NCBI GenBank assembly: GCA_016201575.1 | Contig: JACQCN010000125.1 | Location: forward strand, 1-16,980 | Length of the DNA: 16,980 bases | Direction of reading: 5' to 3' | Source: Candidatus Rokuibacteriota bacterium | GTDB lineage: Bacteria > Methylomirabilota > Methylomirabilia > Rokubacteriales > CSP1-6 | In this document: piece by piece, positions 7,667-16,431 of the stretch | Position numbering within the stretch: position 1 is the first letter of the stretch | How the letters are laid out: every line of letters starts with the position of its first letter | Notes under the pieces: generated by a model | Told to the model about the DNA's origin: nothing | The model's database searches: none | Seen by the model: only the letters and a program-made list of their open reading frames with translations | Program-made: the position numbers and the translations under genes

Positions 7667-7860
7667 CGGCTGGATCACCTCCTATTCTCGGCAAGGCCGC
7701 CACGCGGGCCCAGTTCCCACTGACCGCGAACCGGATGCCGACTCCCGGCCCGCGGCTCGGCCACATCAGCCACCGGCGGGATTGCCGGCGGGGATGCCAC
7801 GACAGGCGCTGTTGTCACCCGGCCGATTTGCCCCATCGTACACCAGGCCCGCGCGGCTCG

Positions 7861-7888
7861 AAAGAAAAAGTGACGGGTTCCGTCACTT
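7861..7888 (-). terminator. Intrinsic terminator of the comEA-like gene
   Basis: On the minus strand a 9-bp stem (AAGTGACGG, loop AAC, CCGTCACTT; 7888-7868) is followed by TTTCTTT, giving TTTTTCTTT including the stem end. The stop codon TGA of the comEA-like gene (7885-7883) lies inside the stem, so the gene ends essentially at its terminator. Confidence 0.85.
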
Positions 7889-8194
7889 CACCGCAATCCG
7901 TTCTCGGTTCTGCTCCCACAACCCCTTGCCCACGCCGGACACCTTGCGGATGTCCTCGGGCTTCTTGAACTCGCCGTGCGCCTCGCGGTACTCGACGATC
8001 TTCCGCGCGACGCTCTTGCCGATGCCTTTCAGCTTCGTGAGCTCGGCCTCGGTGGCGGTGTTGATGTTGATGCGCTCCTCCGCCGCGGCCGCCGTCGACC
8101 GCTCCCGCGCGTCGTCGGCCGCCCGCACGGCGGCGGGTCCGCACGTCGCGATCAGCAGTGCGCCGCTCATCGCCAGCAGTGTCTGTCTGTTCAT
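7883..8194 (-). CDS. comEA: Secreted ComEA-type helix-hairpin-helix DNA-binding protein
   Basis: A 103-residue protein. It has an N-terminal signal peptide (MNRQTLLAMSGALLIATCG..., likely cleaved after VRA) followed by a single ComEA helix-hairpin-helix domain (about 43-100). The domain carries ININTATEAELTKLKGIGK and the second hairpin KVSGVGKGLWEQNR. Such proteins bind double-stranded DNA in the periplasm during uptake for transformation; short single-domain versions are widespread and their role outside competent species is unclear. The ATG at 8194 was chosen over an upstream ATG at 8254 because AGGGAGG precedes it and the signal peptide starts there. It has its own promoter and terminator and no comEC nearby. 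IATC is a near-lipobox but lacks the usual small residue before Cys. Confidence 0.88.
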   Translation of the reverse strand: MNRQTLLAMSGALLIATCGPAAVRAADDARERSTAAAAEERININTATEAELTKLKGIGKSVARKIVEYREAHGEFKKPEDIRKVSGVGKGLWEQNRERIAVK

Positions 8195-8230
8195 ACACGC
8201 CTCCCTGTCCCAGTGAGATGGATCGGTGGA

Positions 8231-8276
8231 CGCTCGCGAGCGCAGGCATTCCACTGCCGTTCGCCGCCGGCGTCAA
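8231..8276 (-). promoter_or_regulatory. Promoter of the comEA-like gene, with palindrome at the start point
   Basis: On the minus strand TTGACG (8276-8271), a 17-nt spacer and TGGAAT (8253-8248) form a good sigma-70-type promoter about 50 nt before the ATG. The 12-bp perfect palindrome CGCTCGCGAGCG (8231-8242) covers the expected transcription start and could be an operator or a 5' hairpin. Confidence 0.6.
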
Positions 8277-8302
8277 TGTCCACAATCAGAGACAGGCGCG
8301 TG

Positions 8303-8600
8303 TCACTCCTGGGAGACGCCGTCGAGCGAGCGCACGTACTCCTCCCACTCGACGGGGACCATCGAGCGCTTCCTGGTGTTGCAGGCCTTGCAGGCGGGGA
8401 CCACGTTGCCGCGCGCGCTCCGACCGCCGCGGCCGAGCGGCACGAGGTGATCCATCGTGAGGGCGCGGGCGCCGACCGGCCGGCGGCAGTAGTAGCAGAC
8501 GCCGGCGGCGATCCGCCGCTTCCACCACTGGCTCGCGCGGAGCTCGCGGGCGCGGGCGCGCTCGCGCTTGAGGGTGGCGGGATCGACGGGCGCGTAGAAG

Positions 8601-8608
<8 letters not shown>
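8303..8608 (-). CDS. Small HNH endonuclease
   Basis: A 101-residue HNH nuclease domain. Visible are the first zinc pair CYYC, the catalytic region DHLVPLGRGGRS (the DH that supplies the His general base), the central Asn in RGNVVPACKAC with the second zinc pair CKAC, and NTRKRS. The GTG start at 8608 overlaps the end of the ABC-F gene by 8 nt, so it is translated as part of that operon. Stand-alone HNH proteins of this McrA/phage-like type occur in host genomes as well as mobile elements; no phage or restriction genes are adjacent. Its substrate is unknown. Confidence 0.9.
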
Positions 8609-10493
<1,885 letters not shown>

Positions 10494-10498
10494 CGAGC

Positions 10499-10891
10499 CT
10501 ACATACCCTGCACGTGCTCGGGCGCGATCTTGTACATCACGCGGACCTCGCCGGGCTGCCGGTAGGGGTACCGGTCCTGGCCGAGGTATTTCTTGGCGAG
10601 CGCGTCGATGTGGGCCTCGGCCCCGGCCTCGGTCCTCTCGGCCACCCGCCCCCGCACCTGCAGGTACCGGTAGGGATTCTCCGGATCCTGGATGGCGAGC
10701 GCGACCTTGGGGTTCCGGTCCAGGTTCCGCTGCTTCACCCGGCCTTTGGCGGTGTTGAAGCGCACGTGGGTGCCGTCGTAGTCGACCCAGACCGGGGTCA
10801 CCTGCGGCGTGCCGTCGGCCCCCACCGTGGCCAGGCTGGCGAAGGCCTTCTTCTGGAACAGGTCCTTGTACTTGTCGGGAATCGCTGCCAT
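10499..10891 (-). CDS. PPOX-class F420/FMN-binding split-barrel protein
   Basis: A 130-residue pyridoxamine-5'-phosphate-oxidase-fold protein. The pattern is that of the 'PPOX class probable F420-dependent enzyme' group: FASLATVGADGTPQVTPVWVDYDG then VRFNTAKGRVKQRNLDRNPKVAL (in two pieces), then YRYLQVRGRVAE. These enzymes reduce or bind flavin-type cofactors on varied substrates; the true cofactor is not decidable here. The ATG at 10891 has GGAGAG 8 nt upstream; a longer in-frame extension reads into the previous gene and lacks family similarity. It lies 26 nt after the upstream gene and 5 nt before the ABC-F gene. Confidence 0.9.
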   Translation of the reverse strand: MAAIPDKYKDLFQKKAFASLATVGADGTPQVTPVWVDYDGTHVRFNTAKGRVKQRNLDRNPKVALAIQDPENPYRYLQVRGRVAERTEAGAEAHIDALAKKYLGQDRYPYRQPGEVRVMYKIAPEHVQGM

Positions 10892-10917
10892 CGTCGGGTC
10901 TCTCCGTGGGTTGGATG

Positions 10918-11433
10918 TCAGCGTCCGGAATCCTCGATCAGGCTCTGGGCCCGCACCTCCGCCATGCCGCGCAGCGCGAGAAGCACGCGGACGATGCATT
11001 GCTGGACCAGCAGCGCGTCCTGCGTGAACGGGTCCGCCAGCCATTCGCGCGCCCACTCCCTGTCCTCTTCTGATGCGAAGCCGAGGGTCGGGGATAGCGC
11101 CTGCAGCCTGAGCAGCAGGTCGTCCTGGGGCAGCCCCGCCGCGCGCAGCCGCGCCACCACCGCCGAGCGCACCGCCGCGTTCCAGATACCCGTGAGGCCC
11201 TCCAGCAGCGCCGCGTAGCACGTGAGGTCCTCCTTGCTCTGGAACTGCTGCAGCACGGCGGGCACGAGCGGGTTCACCGCCGGGTCGCCCTCGTCGTCGG
11301 TGCCGAACAGCGGTCCCACGACGGGGTCGAGGTTCGGCCGTTCCAGCCCCTGGAGGACGGCGAGGATCTCGGTCACCCGCACCGCGGGAAGCTGTGCCAG
11401 CCGGTCGAGGAACGGCAGGTCGCCCTTGGCCAT
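10918..11433 (-). CDS. Hypothetical protein, mostly helical, unknown family
   Basis: A 171-residue soluble protein that I do not recognise. It begins MAKGDLPFLDRLAQLPAVRV, is rich in Leu, Ala and Gln, and seems composed of amphipathic helices with no signal peptide, membrane segment or Cys motif. Its ATG shares one base with the stop of the transporter gene (TGATG) and GGAGG precedes it by 10 nt, so it is a real, coupled gene. Its place in the efflux/ABC-F operon is the only clue to role. Confidence 0.75.
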   Translation of the reverse strand: MAKGDLPFLDRLAQLPAVRVTEILAVLQGLERPNLDPVVGPLFGTDDEGDPAVNPLVPAVLQQFQSKEDLTCYAALLEGLTGIWNAAVRSAVVARLRAAGLPQDDLLLRLQALSPTLGFASEEDREWAREWLADPFTQDALLVQQCIVRVLLALRGMAEVRAQSLIEDSGR

Positions 11434-12845
11434 CAGCGCCCCGCCTCCGATCGGGTCGGCGCGGCCGCCTCGGGGCGGGCCAGCTCCTGCGCGCTGCCCG
11501 CGGGAACCAGGAACGCCGACAGGACCGCCCCGACGCAGACCACCAGGCCGACCACGAACACGGCGTGCAGCGCCGACTCGATGTCGTAGCCCGCCTGCAG
11601 CCGGCGCGCCATCGCCGCGCCCATCACCGAGACTCCCACCGTTCCCCCGATCGTCCGGAAGAACTGGGTGAGAGACGTCGCCGAGCCGAGCTCGCTTCGC
11701 TCCACCGCGTTCTGCACCGCGATCAGCATCGGCACCATCGTCATGCCCATTCCCGCGCCCGCCACCAGCACCGCCCCCATCGCGTGGGCGCGCGTGAGCG
11801 TGGCGTCCCACTGGGAGAAGAGGAAGAAGGCCGTCGTCAGGCTCGCCATGCCCGCGATCACCAGACTCCGGTAGCCGATCCGCAGCGCGAGCCGGGCGCT
11901 GATGATCGAGCAGGCCACCCAGCCCAGGATGAAGGGGGTCAGGACGAAGCCCGCCCCCATGGCGCTGGCGCCGTTCACCCGCTGGAGGAACAGCGGCACG
12001 AACGAGATGGCCCCGAACATCGCCATGCCGGACAGGAAGCCCGTCGCCACCGCCGCCCGCACGAGGGGGATCCGGAAGAGCGCGAGCGGCACGATCGGCT
12101 GCGCCGCCTGCCGCTCGACGGAGACGAAGGCGGCGAGCAGGCCGGCGGCGAGCACCAGCGGCCCGAGCACCGGGAGCGCGTACCACTCCGGCGAGCCGCC
12201 GCCCAGCATGAGTCCGATCATCAGCGAGGAGACGCCGCCCGTGAACAGCATGAGCCCCGGGACGTCGATCTTCGCGCCACCGCGGCGATCGGCCATCTCC
12301 CCGAGGCCGAGCCCGATCAGGGCGATGGCCGCCGCCCCGAACGGCAGGTTGATGTAGAAGACCCACCGCCACGACACGTGGTCGGACAGGAAGCCCCCCA
12401 GCAGCGGGCCGACCAGCGACGCCCCGCCCCACATGCCCGAGAAGTACCCCTGCATCTTGGCCCGGCGCTCCAGGCCGAACAGATCGGCGATCACGGTCAT
12501 GCCGATGGTGATGAGCGACCCCGCGCCGAGCCCCTGGAGGGCGCGGAACCCGATGAGCTGCCCCATCGTCTGCGACAGGCCGGACAGCGCCGAGCCCACG
12601 AGAAAGATGACGAGCCCCGTGAGGTACGCGGGTCGCCGCCCGAAGAGGTCCGACAGCCGGCCCCAGAGCGGCATCGACACGGTCGAGGTCAGCAGGAACG
12701 CCGAGAACACCCACGAGTAGATCTTGATCCCGCCGAGGGCCGCGACGATCGTCGGCATCGCGGTGGCGACGACCGTCGACTCCATCGCGGCGAGCACGAT
12801 CGAAAGCATCACGCCGAGGATGACCAGGCGGGGGCGCGTCTCCAT
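11433..12845 (-). CDS. MFS drug-efflux transporter, DHA2 (14-TM) family
   Basis: A 470-residue integral membrane protein with about 14 hydrophobic helices. Drug:H+ antiporter-2 motifs are clear: an N-terminal LAAMESTVVATAMPTI (the D1-like motif with Glu), motif A GRLSDLFGRRP, motif B RALQGLGAG and motif C GPLLGGFLSDHVSWRWVFYI. Such EmrB/QacA-type proteins export hydrophobic drugs or metabolites. No EmrA-like partner is adjacent. The ATG directly abuts the upstream stop codon (TAGATG). Substrate cannot be inferred. Confidence 0.95.
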   Translation of the reverse strand: METRPRLVILGVMLSIVLAAMESTVVATAMPTIVAALGGIKIYSWVFSAFLLTSTVSMPLWGRLSDLFGRRPAYLTGLVIFLVGSALSGLSQTMGQLIGFRALQGLGAGSLITIGMTVIADLFGLERRAKMQGYFSGMWGGASLVGPLLGGFLSDHVSWRWVFYINLPFGAAAIALIGLGLGEMADRRGGAKIDVPGLMLFTGGVSSLMIGLMLGGGSPEWYALPVLGPLVLAAGLLAAFVSVERQAAQPIVPLALFRIPLVRAAVATGFLSGMAMFGAISFVPLFLQRVNGASAMGAGFVLTPFILGWVACSIISARLALRIGYRSLVIAGMASLTTAFFLFSQWDATLTRAHAMGAVLVAGAGMGMTMVPMLIAVQNAVERSELGSATSLTQFFRTIGGTVGVSVMGAAMARRLQAGYDIESALHAVFVVGLVVCVGAVLSAFLVPAGSAQELARPEAAAPTRSEAGR

Positions 12846-13169
12846 CTAGTGGCCCCCGGTGCAAACCGCGCACCGGCACGCGGCGCGGAGCGTCGGGTAC
12901 AGGTACAGGCTCGCGTGACCGTCCGACCAGCCCACGCGGAGCCCGTCCGGCGTCTTCTTGATCTCGGTCGGCCACGCCATGTCGGGCGTGAGCGCGAGCG
13001 CCGCGCAGGCGCCGCACGGGCAGTCCAGCCGGAGCCGATCGAACGGATAAATGCTGGCGTGGCCGTCGGCCCAGGCCGCCCCGATCGCGTAGCGGCCGAC
13101 CAGGTGGATGTCCTTCGGCTCGCTCGGATTGGGCTGGCCGACGATCGGCAACGCGCCCAGCTTCCTCAC
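12846..13169 (-). CDS. DUF971-like protein (GBBH-like N-terminal domain) with two Cys-rich half-repeats
   Basis: A 107-residue protein with two similar halves. Each carries W-x-DGHAS-x-Y followed by LR and a CxCxxC cluster: WADGHASIYPF...CPCGAC and WSDGHASLYLY...CRCAVC. This resembles PF06155 (DUF971/GBBH-like N-terminal domain), a zinc-binding fold found alone or fused to gamma-butyrobetaine hydroxylase, and often encoded near Fe-S assembly genes. The GTG start at 13169 shares GTGA with the alkA stop and follows an excellent GGAGGAGG. Longer versions reach into alkA and are not supported. Whether the clusters bind Zn or Fe-S is unknown. Confidence 0.8.
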   Translation of the reverse strand: MRKLGALPIVGQPNPSEPKDIHLVGRYAIGAAWADGHASIYPFDRLRLDCPCGACAALALTPDMAWPTEIKKTPDGLRVGWSDGHASLYLYPTLRAACRCAVCTGGH

Positions 13170-14083
13170 GTGCCTCCTCCGACCGCCTTCGTGAGCCGCA
13201 GGCCCGAGAGGAGATAATGCACCGCGAGGCTCTGGGACGGGCCCCAGCGCCGCGCGCGGCGGCGGATCGCCGCGTCGCTCAGCTCCCGTCCTCGATTGTA
13301 GAAGTGCTCGAAAGCCTTGCGGACGGCAAGGTCGCCCGCCGGGCAGACGTCGCCGCGGCCGAGGCATCGGGCCAGGTACCACTCGGCCGACCACCGGCCC
13401 AGGCCGCGCAGCGTCGTCAGCCGCTCGATCACGTCGTCGTTCGCGCAGGCGACGAGGGCCTCCAGGTCGAGCGCGCCGTCGGCCACCGCCCGGGCCAGGC
13501 CCACGACGTACTCGGCCTTGCGCTCCGAGAACTGCAGGCGGCGCAGGTCAGCCACCCGGGCTCGCGCCAGCGTCGCGGCGTCGGGGAAGGCGTGGACGGT
13601 CCAGCCGTTGACGCTGAGCGGGATGCCGTAGCGGCGCACGAGGCGGGCGCGGGTGGCGAAGGCGAACGTGAGGTTCACCTGCTGGGCGCAGATCGAGCCC
13701 ACGAGCATCTCGAGCGGCGTGGGGGAGAGCGAGGGCCGCAGGCCGTACAGCGGCTCGACGAGGCCGCGCAGCGCCCTGTCTTCCTTGGCCATCGCGTAGA
13801 ACCGCGGCAGGTCGGCGGCGAGCCCGAAGAGCTGCTCCACCTCCCGCCGCACGGCGGCGAGGACGCGCGGGTCCCGGACCCCGGGCAGGTCGATCTCGAG
13901 CACGGCATCGTCCGGCCCACCCCGCCAGCGGACCTCGTATCCGTACAGCTCGTTGGCGGCGCGGTGGACCCGGCCCACGGTGCCGGCGCCCATCGGCGTC
14001 GCCGGATCCTCACCCCAGAGGTGATAGCGCGCCAGCGTCTTGCCGGCGTCGAGCGGGCCGTCGGGACTCAGGGTGATCGTCAT
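13166..14083 (-). CDS. alkA: DNA-3-methyladenine glycosylase II (AlkA-type, HhH-GPD)
   Basis: A 305-residue base-excision-repair glycosylase that removes alkylated purines. An N-terminal AlkA-like beta domain (about 1-95) is followed by the HhH-GPD domain: EMLVGSICAQQVNLTFA (125-141), hairpin LRGLGRWSAEW (225-235), and the catalytic Asp in PAGDLAVRKAF (Asp251, aligned with E. coli AlkA Asp238). The ATG at 14083 is preferred over a longer frame because similarity begins there and a promoter-like box lies just upstream. Shine-Dalgarno is weak. It is the first gene of a seven-gene overlapping run. No ada or methyltransferase gene is present. Confidence 0.93.
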   Translation of the reverse strand: MTITLSPDGPLDAGKTLARYHLWGEDPATPMGAGTVGRVHRAANELYGYEVRWRGGPDDAVLEIDLPGVRDPRVLAAVRREVEQLFGLAADLPRFYAMAKEDRALRGLVEPLYGLRPSLSPTPLEMLVGSICAQQVNLTFAFATRARLVRRYGIPLSVNGWTVHAFPDAATLARARVADLRRLQFSERKAEYVVGLARAVADGALDLEALVACANDDVIERLTTLRGLGRWSAEWYLARCLGRGDVCPAGDLAVRKAFEHFYNRGRELSDAAIRRRARRWGPSQSLAVHYLLSGLRLTKAVGGGT

Positions 14084-14105
14084 CGTGCGAAGTACGCAAC
14101 GGAGA

Positions 14106-14114
14106 AGTGTACCA
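14106..14114 (-). promoter_or_regulatory. Extended -10 promoter element before alkA
   Basis: The minus strand reads TGGTACACT, an extended -10 (TGn plus TACACT). It lies about 23 nt before the alkA ATG, giving a leader of roughly 15 nt. No good -35 box is seen in the GC-rich sequence above it, as allowed for extended -10 promoters. Confidence 0.45.
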
Positions 14115-14223
14115 GACCGGCCGCGGCCCGGGGCCCCGGCCTGGCCCCGGCTCCGACGGAACTTCGGGGGTCGCCCCACGACGCGTCAGCGGGCTTCGGC
14201 GGGCGCCGGGAGACGGTCGTCTA

Positions 14224-14385
14224 CTCAGTCAACGTCAGGGGGAGCGACCGCCGCTCCCCCCGACACCCCCCAACGGGCTCCCGCGAGGCATTTCCTCACG
14301 CCCGCTCAGTCAACGTCAGGGGGAGCGACCGCCGCTCCCCCCGGCACCCCCCAACGGGCTCCCGCGAGGCATTTCCTCACGCCCG
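14224..14385. repeat. 81-bp tandem duplication with internal hairpins
   Basis: Two head-to-tail copies (14224-14304 and 14305-14385) are identical except for A/G at 14263/14344. The first five bases of a third copy (CTCAG, 14386-14390) overlap the stop codon of the aldo/keto reductase remnant. Each unit has a 9-bp hairpin (GGGGGAGCG, loop ACCGC, CGCTCCCCC; first copy 14238-14260), a C-rich tract, and a smaller GTGAGG/CCTCGC hairpin on the minus strand. The 14084-14386 spacer holds no gene. The hairpin-plus-C-tract design resembles the repeats at 4228 and 7338, though the sequences differ. Confidence 0.9.
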
Positions 14386-14386
14386 C

Positions 14387-15329
14387 TCAGATGGCGCTGA
14401 AGAGGCGCTGGAACTGCCCCCAGGGCACCGGGGGCACGGCGGCGAGGGCGAGGTTTTCCTCGACGTGAGCCACGCGCTTCATCCCGACGAGCGCCGTGCC
14501 CACGCCCGGCGTCGAGCGGACGAACTGCAGCGCCCGCTGGGCGTCGGTGGAGAGGCCGGGCAGGAACCCGGTGATCACGGGCGGCAGGCTCCGCGTGAGC
14601 TGGCCCTGGTAGACGGACGCCGAGGCCATGACGTAGAGACCGAAGCGCTCGGCCGCTTCGAGCAAAGAGACGTTCTCGTTGTGGACCCGCTGGGTGGCGC
14701 GGGTGAACGCTTCGGGCATGGCCAGGTTGTACGGGAGCTGGATCACCTTGAAGTGATGCCCGTCGCCCCCCACGTCCCGCGCCGCCTGCACGAGCTCCGC
14801 CAGCTCGAGGTGGTCGGGCGCCGTGGCCGGCTGGCGGTAGCCGTTCCAGGTGGCGGTGCCGTAGCAGCGGATCTTCCCGCTCTGGACGGCGGATTCGAGA
14901 AAGGCGAAGGCATCCCGGAGACGCCGGAGGAACTCCGGGCGATCCATCTCGCCGAGCTGGGTCTCGGGGTTGTGGACATAGTAGACGATCGAACGGGATG
15001 AAGCCGCCCTTGCTGGCGACGATCACCTCCTCGCGCTGGATGGCGCCGGCCGCCACCAGCCGGGCCAGCGCCTCGCCGACGACGCGCTCGCTCCGCTGGT
15101 AGCGGTAGTTCACGGCGGTGTCGACGACGTTGGCGCCGAGCTCGAGGGCGCGGGCGACGGCGTCGCGGTAGGCGGCGTCGGTGGCGGCATCCTCGGCCCC
15201 GAGATAGGTGCCGATGCCGAGGCTCGCGGCGCGGCCGCCGTCGAGCAACCGGAAGTGGTCGGGGGTCGCCCGCGCGGCCAGCCGCCGCGCGTACGCGCCG
15301 GTCCCGGCCGGCGTGGCGGCGCCCTTCAT
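14387..15329 (-). pseudogene. Aldo/keto reductase, frame broken by internal deletion
   Basis: Two frames each encode part of one aldo/keto reductase, an NAD(P)H-dependent TIM-barrel oxidoreductase. The first (15329 to about 14990, 114 codons) holds the N-terminus with SLGIGTYLG, the catalytic Asp region VVDTAVNYRYQRSE and the catalytic Lys in SKGGFIPFD. The second (about 14989 to 14387, 200 codons) continues IVYYVHNPETQLGEMDRPEF, with the catalytic-loop His, through to a normal C-terminus. At the junction (14986-14993) SKGGFIPFD is joined almost directly to YYVHNP. From memory of the family, roughly 50 residues that normally lie between are missing as well as the frame. Start ATG 15329 (MKGAATP); another ATG lies one codon earlier. 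An assembly error is possible. Confidence 0.8.
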
Positions 15330-15399
15330 CATGGCTGCCATTATTCCCACATCGAGGGGGGGAACGCCATCGCCGGAGCCGCGTCAGCGGCGAGGGCGG

Positions 15400-16431
15400 T
15401 CAGCGCCAATCGTCGAGAACGAAGTCGGCGGGGTCCTCGTAGTCCTCCTGCTTGCCGCGCTTCATGCGCACCATGGTGAAGTCGACCTGGTAGCCGCGCT
15501 CCAGGAGCCCCTGGTAGGCGGCGAAGTATCCGGTGTACACGGGCAGGATCGCGCGATGCAGCCCCGACTCCTGGGCGAAGTGCTCGAGGCCGCTCACGAG
15601 GGCGTCGAAGCACTCGGGCCGGCGCCAGGCGCCGTCGACGGCGAGGAACTTCACGTAAAGCGCGCCGGCGGGCGCCTCGCTCACGCCGGGCGTGTGGCAG
15701 ACGGCGAAGCCCACGAGGTCGCGCCCGTTTTCGAGGAGCAGCGTGTCGCCGAGGGCGAGGCCGTCGACGATCTCCACCTCCTTGCCGAGGTCGAGCCCGC
15801 GGTAGATCCCGTTGGTGATCTTGCGGAACTTCAGCATCATGACCTTCTTCTTGGCTTCCTCGAGCGCCGAGAAGCGGCGCACCGCCAGCGCGGGCCGGGC
15901 CGAGCGAGCCGCCGGCATGGCCGCGTGCCCGCGCTCGAGCGCGCGGCTGGTGACGGCCACGAGGCCCTTGGGCTTGTAGCCGAACTTGTGGTAGAAGGCC
16001 AAGTGCTTTGGGCTGTTCGGGTAGGTCACCATGCCGGAGAGCGTGGCCTTGTTCTCGTCGAAGAACTCGTGGGCCGCGCGGACCAGGTGCGTCCCGATGT
16101 CCTGGTTCTGGTAGTTCGTGAGGACGCCGACCGGGCCCACGAGCCCGACCGTGCCCCACATCACCGCGATGACGGCCCCCACGATCTTGCCGTCGTTCTC
16201 CTCGGCGACGAAGCAGCCCCACGGCTCCATGAGCCAGCGGTGGTGGACGTACTGCGCGCCGTTGAAGACCTGGCGGGGTCGGGTCCCGAGCTGGCGCTCG
16301 AAGTAGTCCCCGAACGACTGCTCGATGACGTCGCGGACCCTGGCGAGGTCGCCCTTGCGGACGCGGCGGATCTTCACGTGCGGAGTCCGGCTCTCGGAGT
16401 CCACGCCCGCCCGGTCGACCGTGGCCCTCAT
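15400..16431 (-). CDS. GNAT-family N-acetyltransferase
   Basis: A 343-residue protein. Residues about 18-170 form a GNAT domain that transfers acetyl from acetyl-CoA. It starts VKIRRVRKGDLARVRDVIEQSF, has the beta4/alpha3 acetyl-CoA loop VGPVGVLTNYQNQDIGTHLV, and ends FYHKFGYKPKG. The second half (about 215-335) contains GFAVCHTPG, ALYVKFLAVDGAWRRPE and LERGYQVDFTMVRM, which looks like a second, degenerate GNAT fold. That makes it a tandem-GNAT protein. The substrate is unknown. Its ATG shares ATGA with the stop of the upstream reductase gene, so the two are co-translated. Confidence 0.88.
   Translation of the reverse strand: MRATVDRAGVDSESRTPHVKIRRVRKGDLARVRDVIEQSFGDYFERQLGTRPRQVFNGAQYVHHRWLMEPWGCFVAEENDGKIVGAVIAVMWGTVGLVGPVGVLTNYQNQDIGTHLVRAAHEFFDENKATLSGMVTYPNSPKHLAFYHKFGYKPKGLVAVTSRALERGHAAMPAARSARPALAVRRFSALEEAKKKVMMLKFRKITNGIYRGLDLGKEVEIVDGLALGDTLLLENGRDLVGFAVCHTPGVSEAPAGALYVKFLAVDGAWRRPECFDALVSGLEHFAQESGLHRAILPVYTGYFAAYQGLLERGYQVDFTMVRMKRGKQEDYEDPADFVLDDWR

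Larger units (their letters stand above)
7483..7695 (-). ncRNA. Candidate structured small RNA with leader ORF (not a recognised family)
   Basis: Read on the minus strand, this stretch folds into a compact series of helices. First, CTTGCC and TAGGAGG (7695-7690 and 7684-7678) pair with CCTCCTAGGCAAG (7632-7620), 13 bp with a 5-nt bulge. Second is a hairpin of GGTGGT plus GCCTGG with CCAGGC plus ACCACC (7603-7573, bulge of 3). Third is a three-way junction closed by GCCCCGACGAT/ATCGTCGGGGC (7571-7561 with 7502-7492), holding a 5-bp hairpin (7560-7544) and a 9-bp hairpin (7543-7507) with almost no unpaired bases. A T7 run follows (7489-7483), giving direction. No known RNA family is recognised. 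A clear promoter was not found; transcription probably starts between 7700 and 7850. The opposite orientation (3' UTR of csp copy 2) is possible but would lack the T-run. Confidence 0.55.

Noticed and set aside
8121..8194. ComEA-like protein as a lipoprotein
   Set aside because: The IATC stretch lacks the small residue normally before the lipobox Cys, and a good AxA-type cleavage site (VRA) follows.
10918..13017. Single 699-codon minus-strand frame fused from the unknown protein through the transporter region
   Set aside because: Only the last 171 codons, starting at the ATG at 11433 with a GGAGG site, look like a gene; the rest is an alternative frame of the MFS transporter.
11394..13217. 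607-codon plus-strand frame opposite the MFS transporter
   Set aside because: The Arg/His/Asp-rich translation is typical of antisense of a membrane protein gene; the minus-strand DHA2 motifs are intact.
14224..14385. Possible CRISPR array
   Set aside because: The two 81-bp units are contiguous and nearly identical with no unique spacers, and no cas genes are present; it is a tandem duplication.
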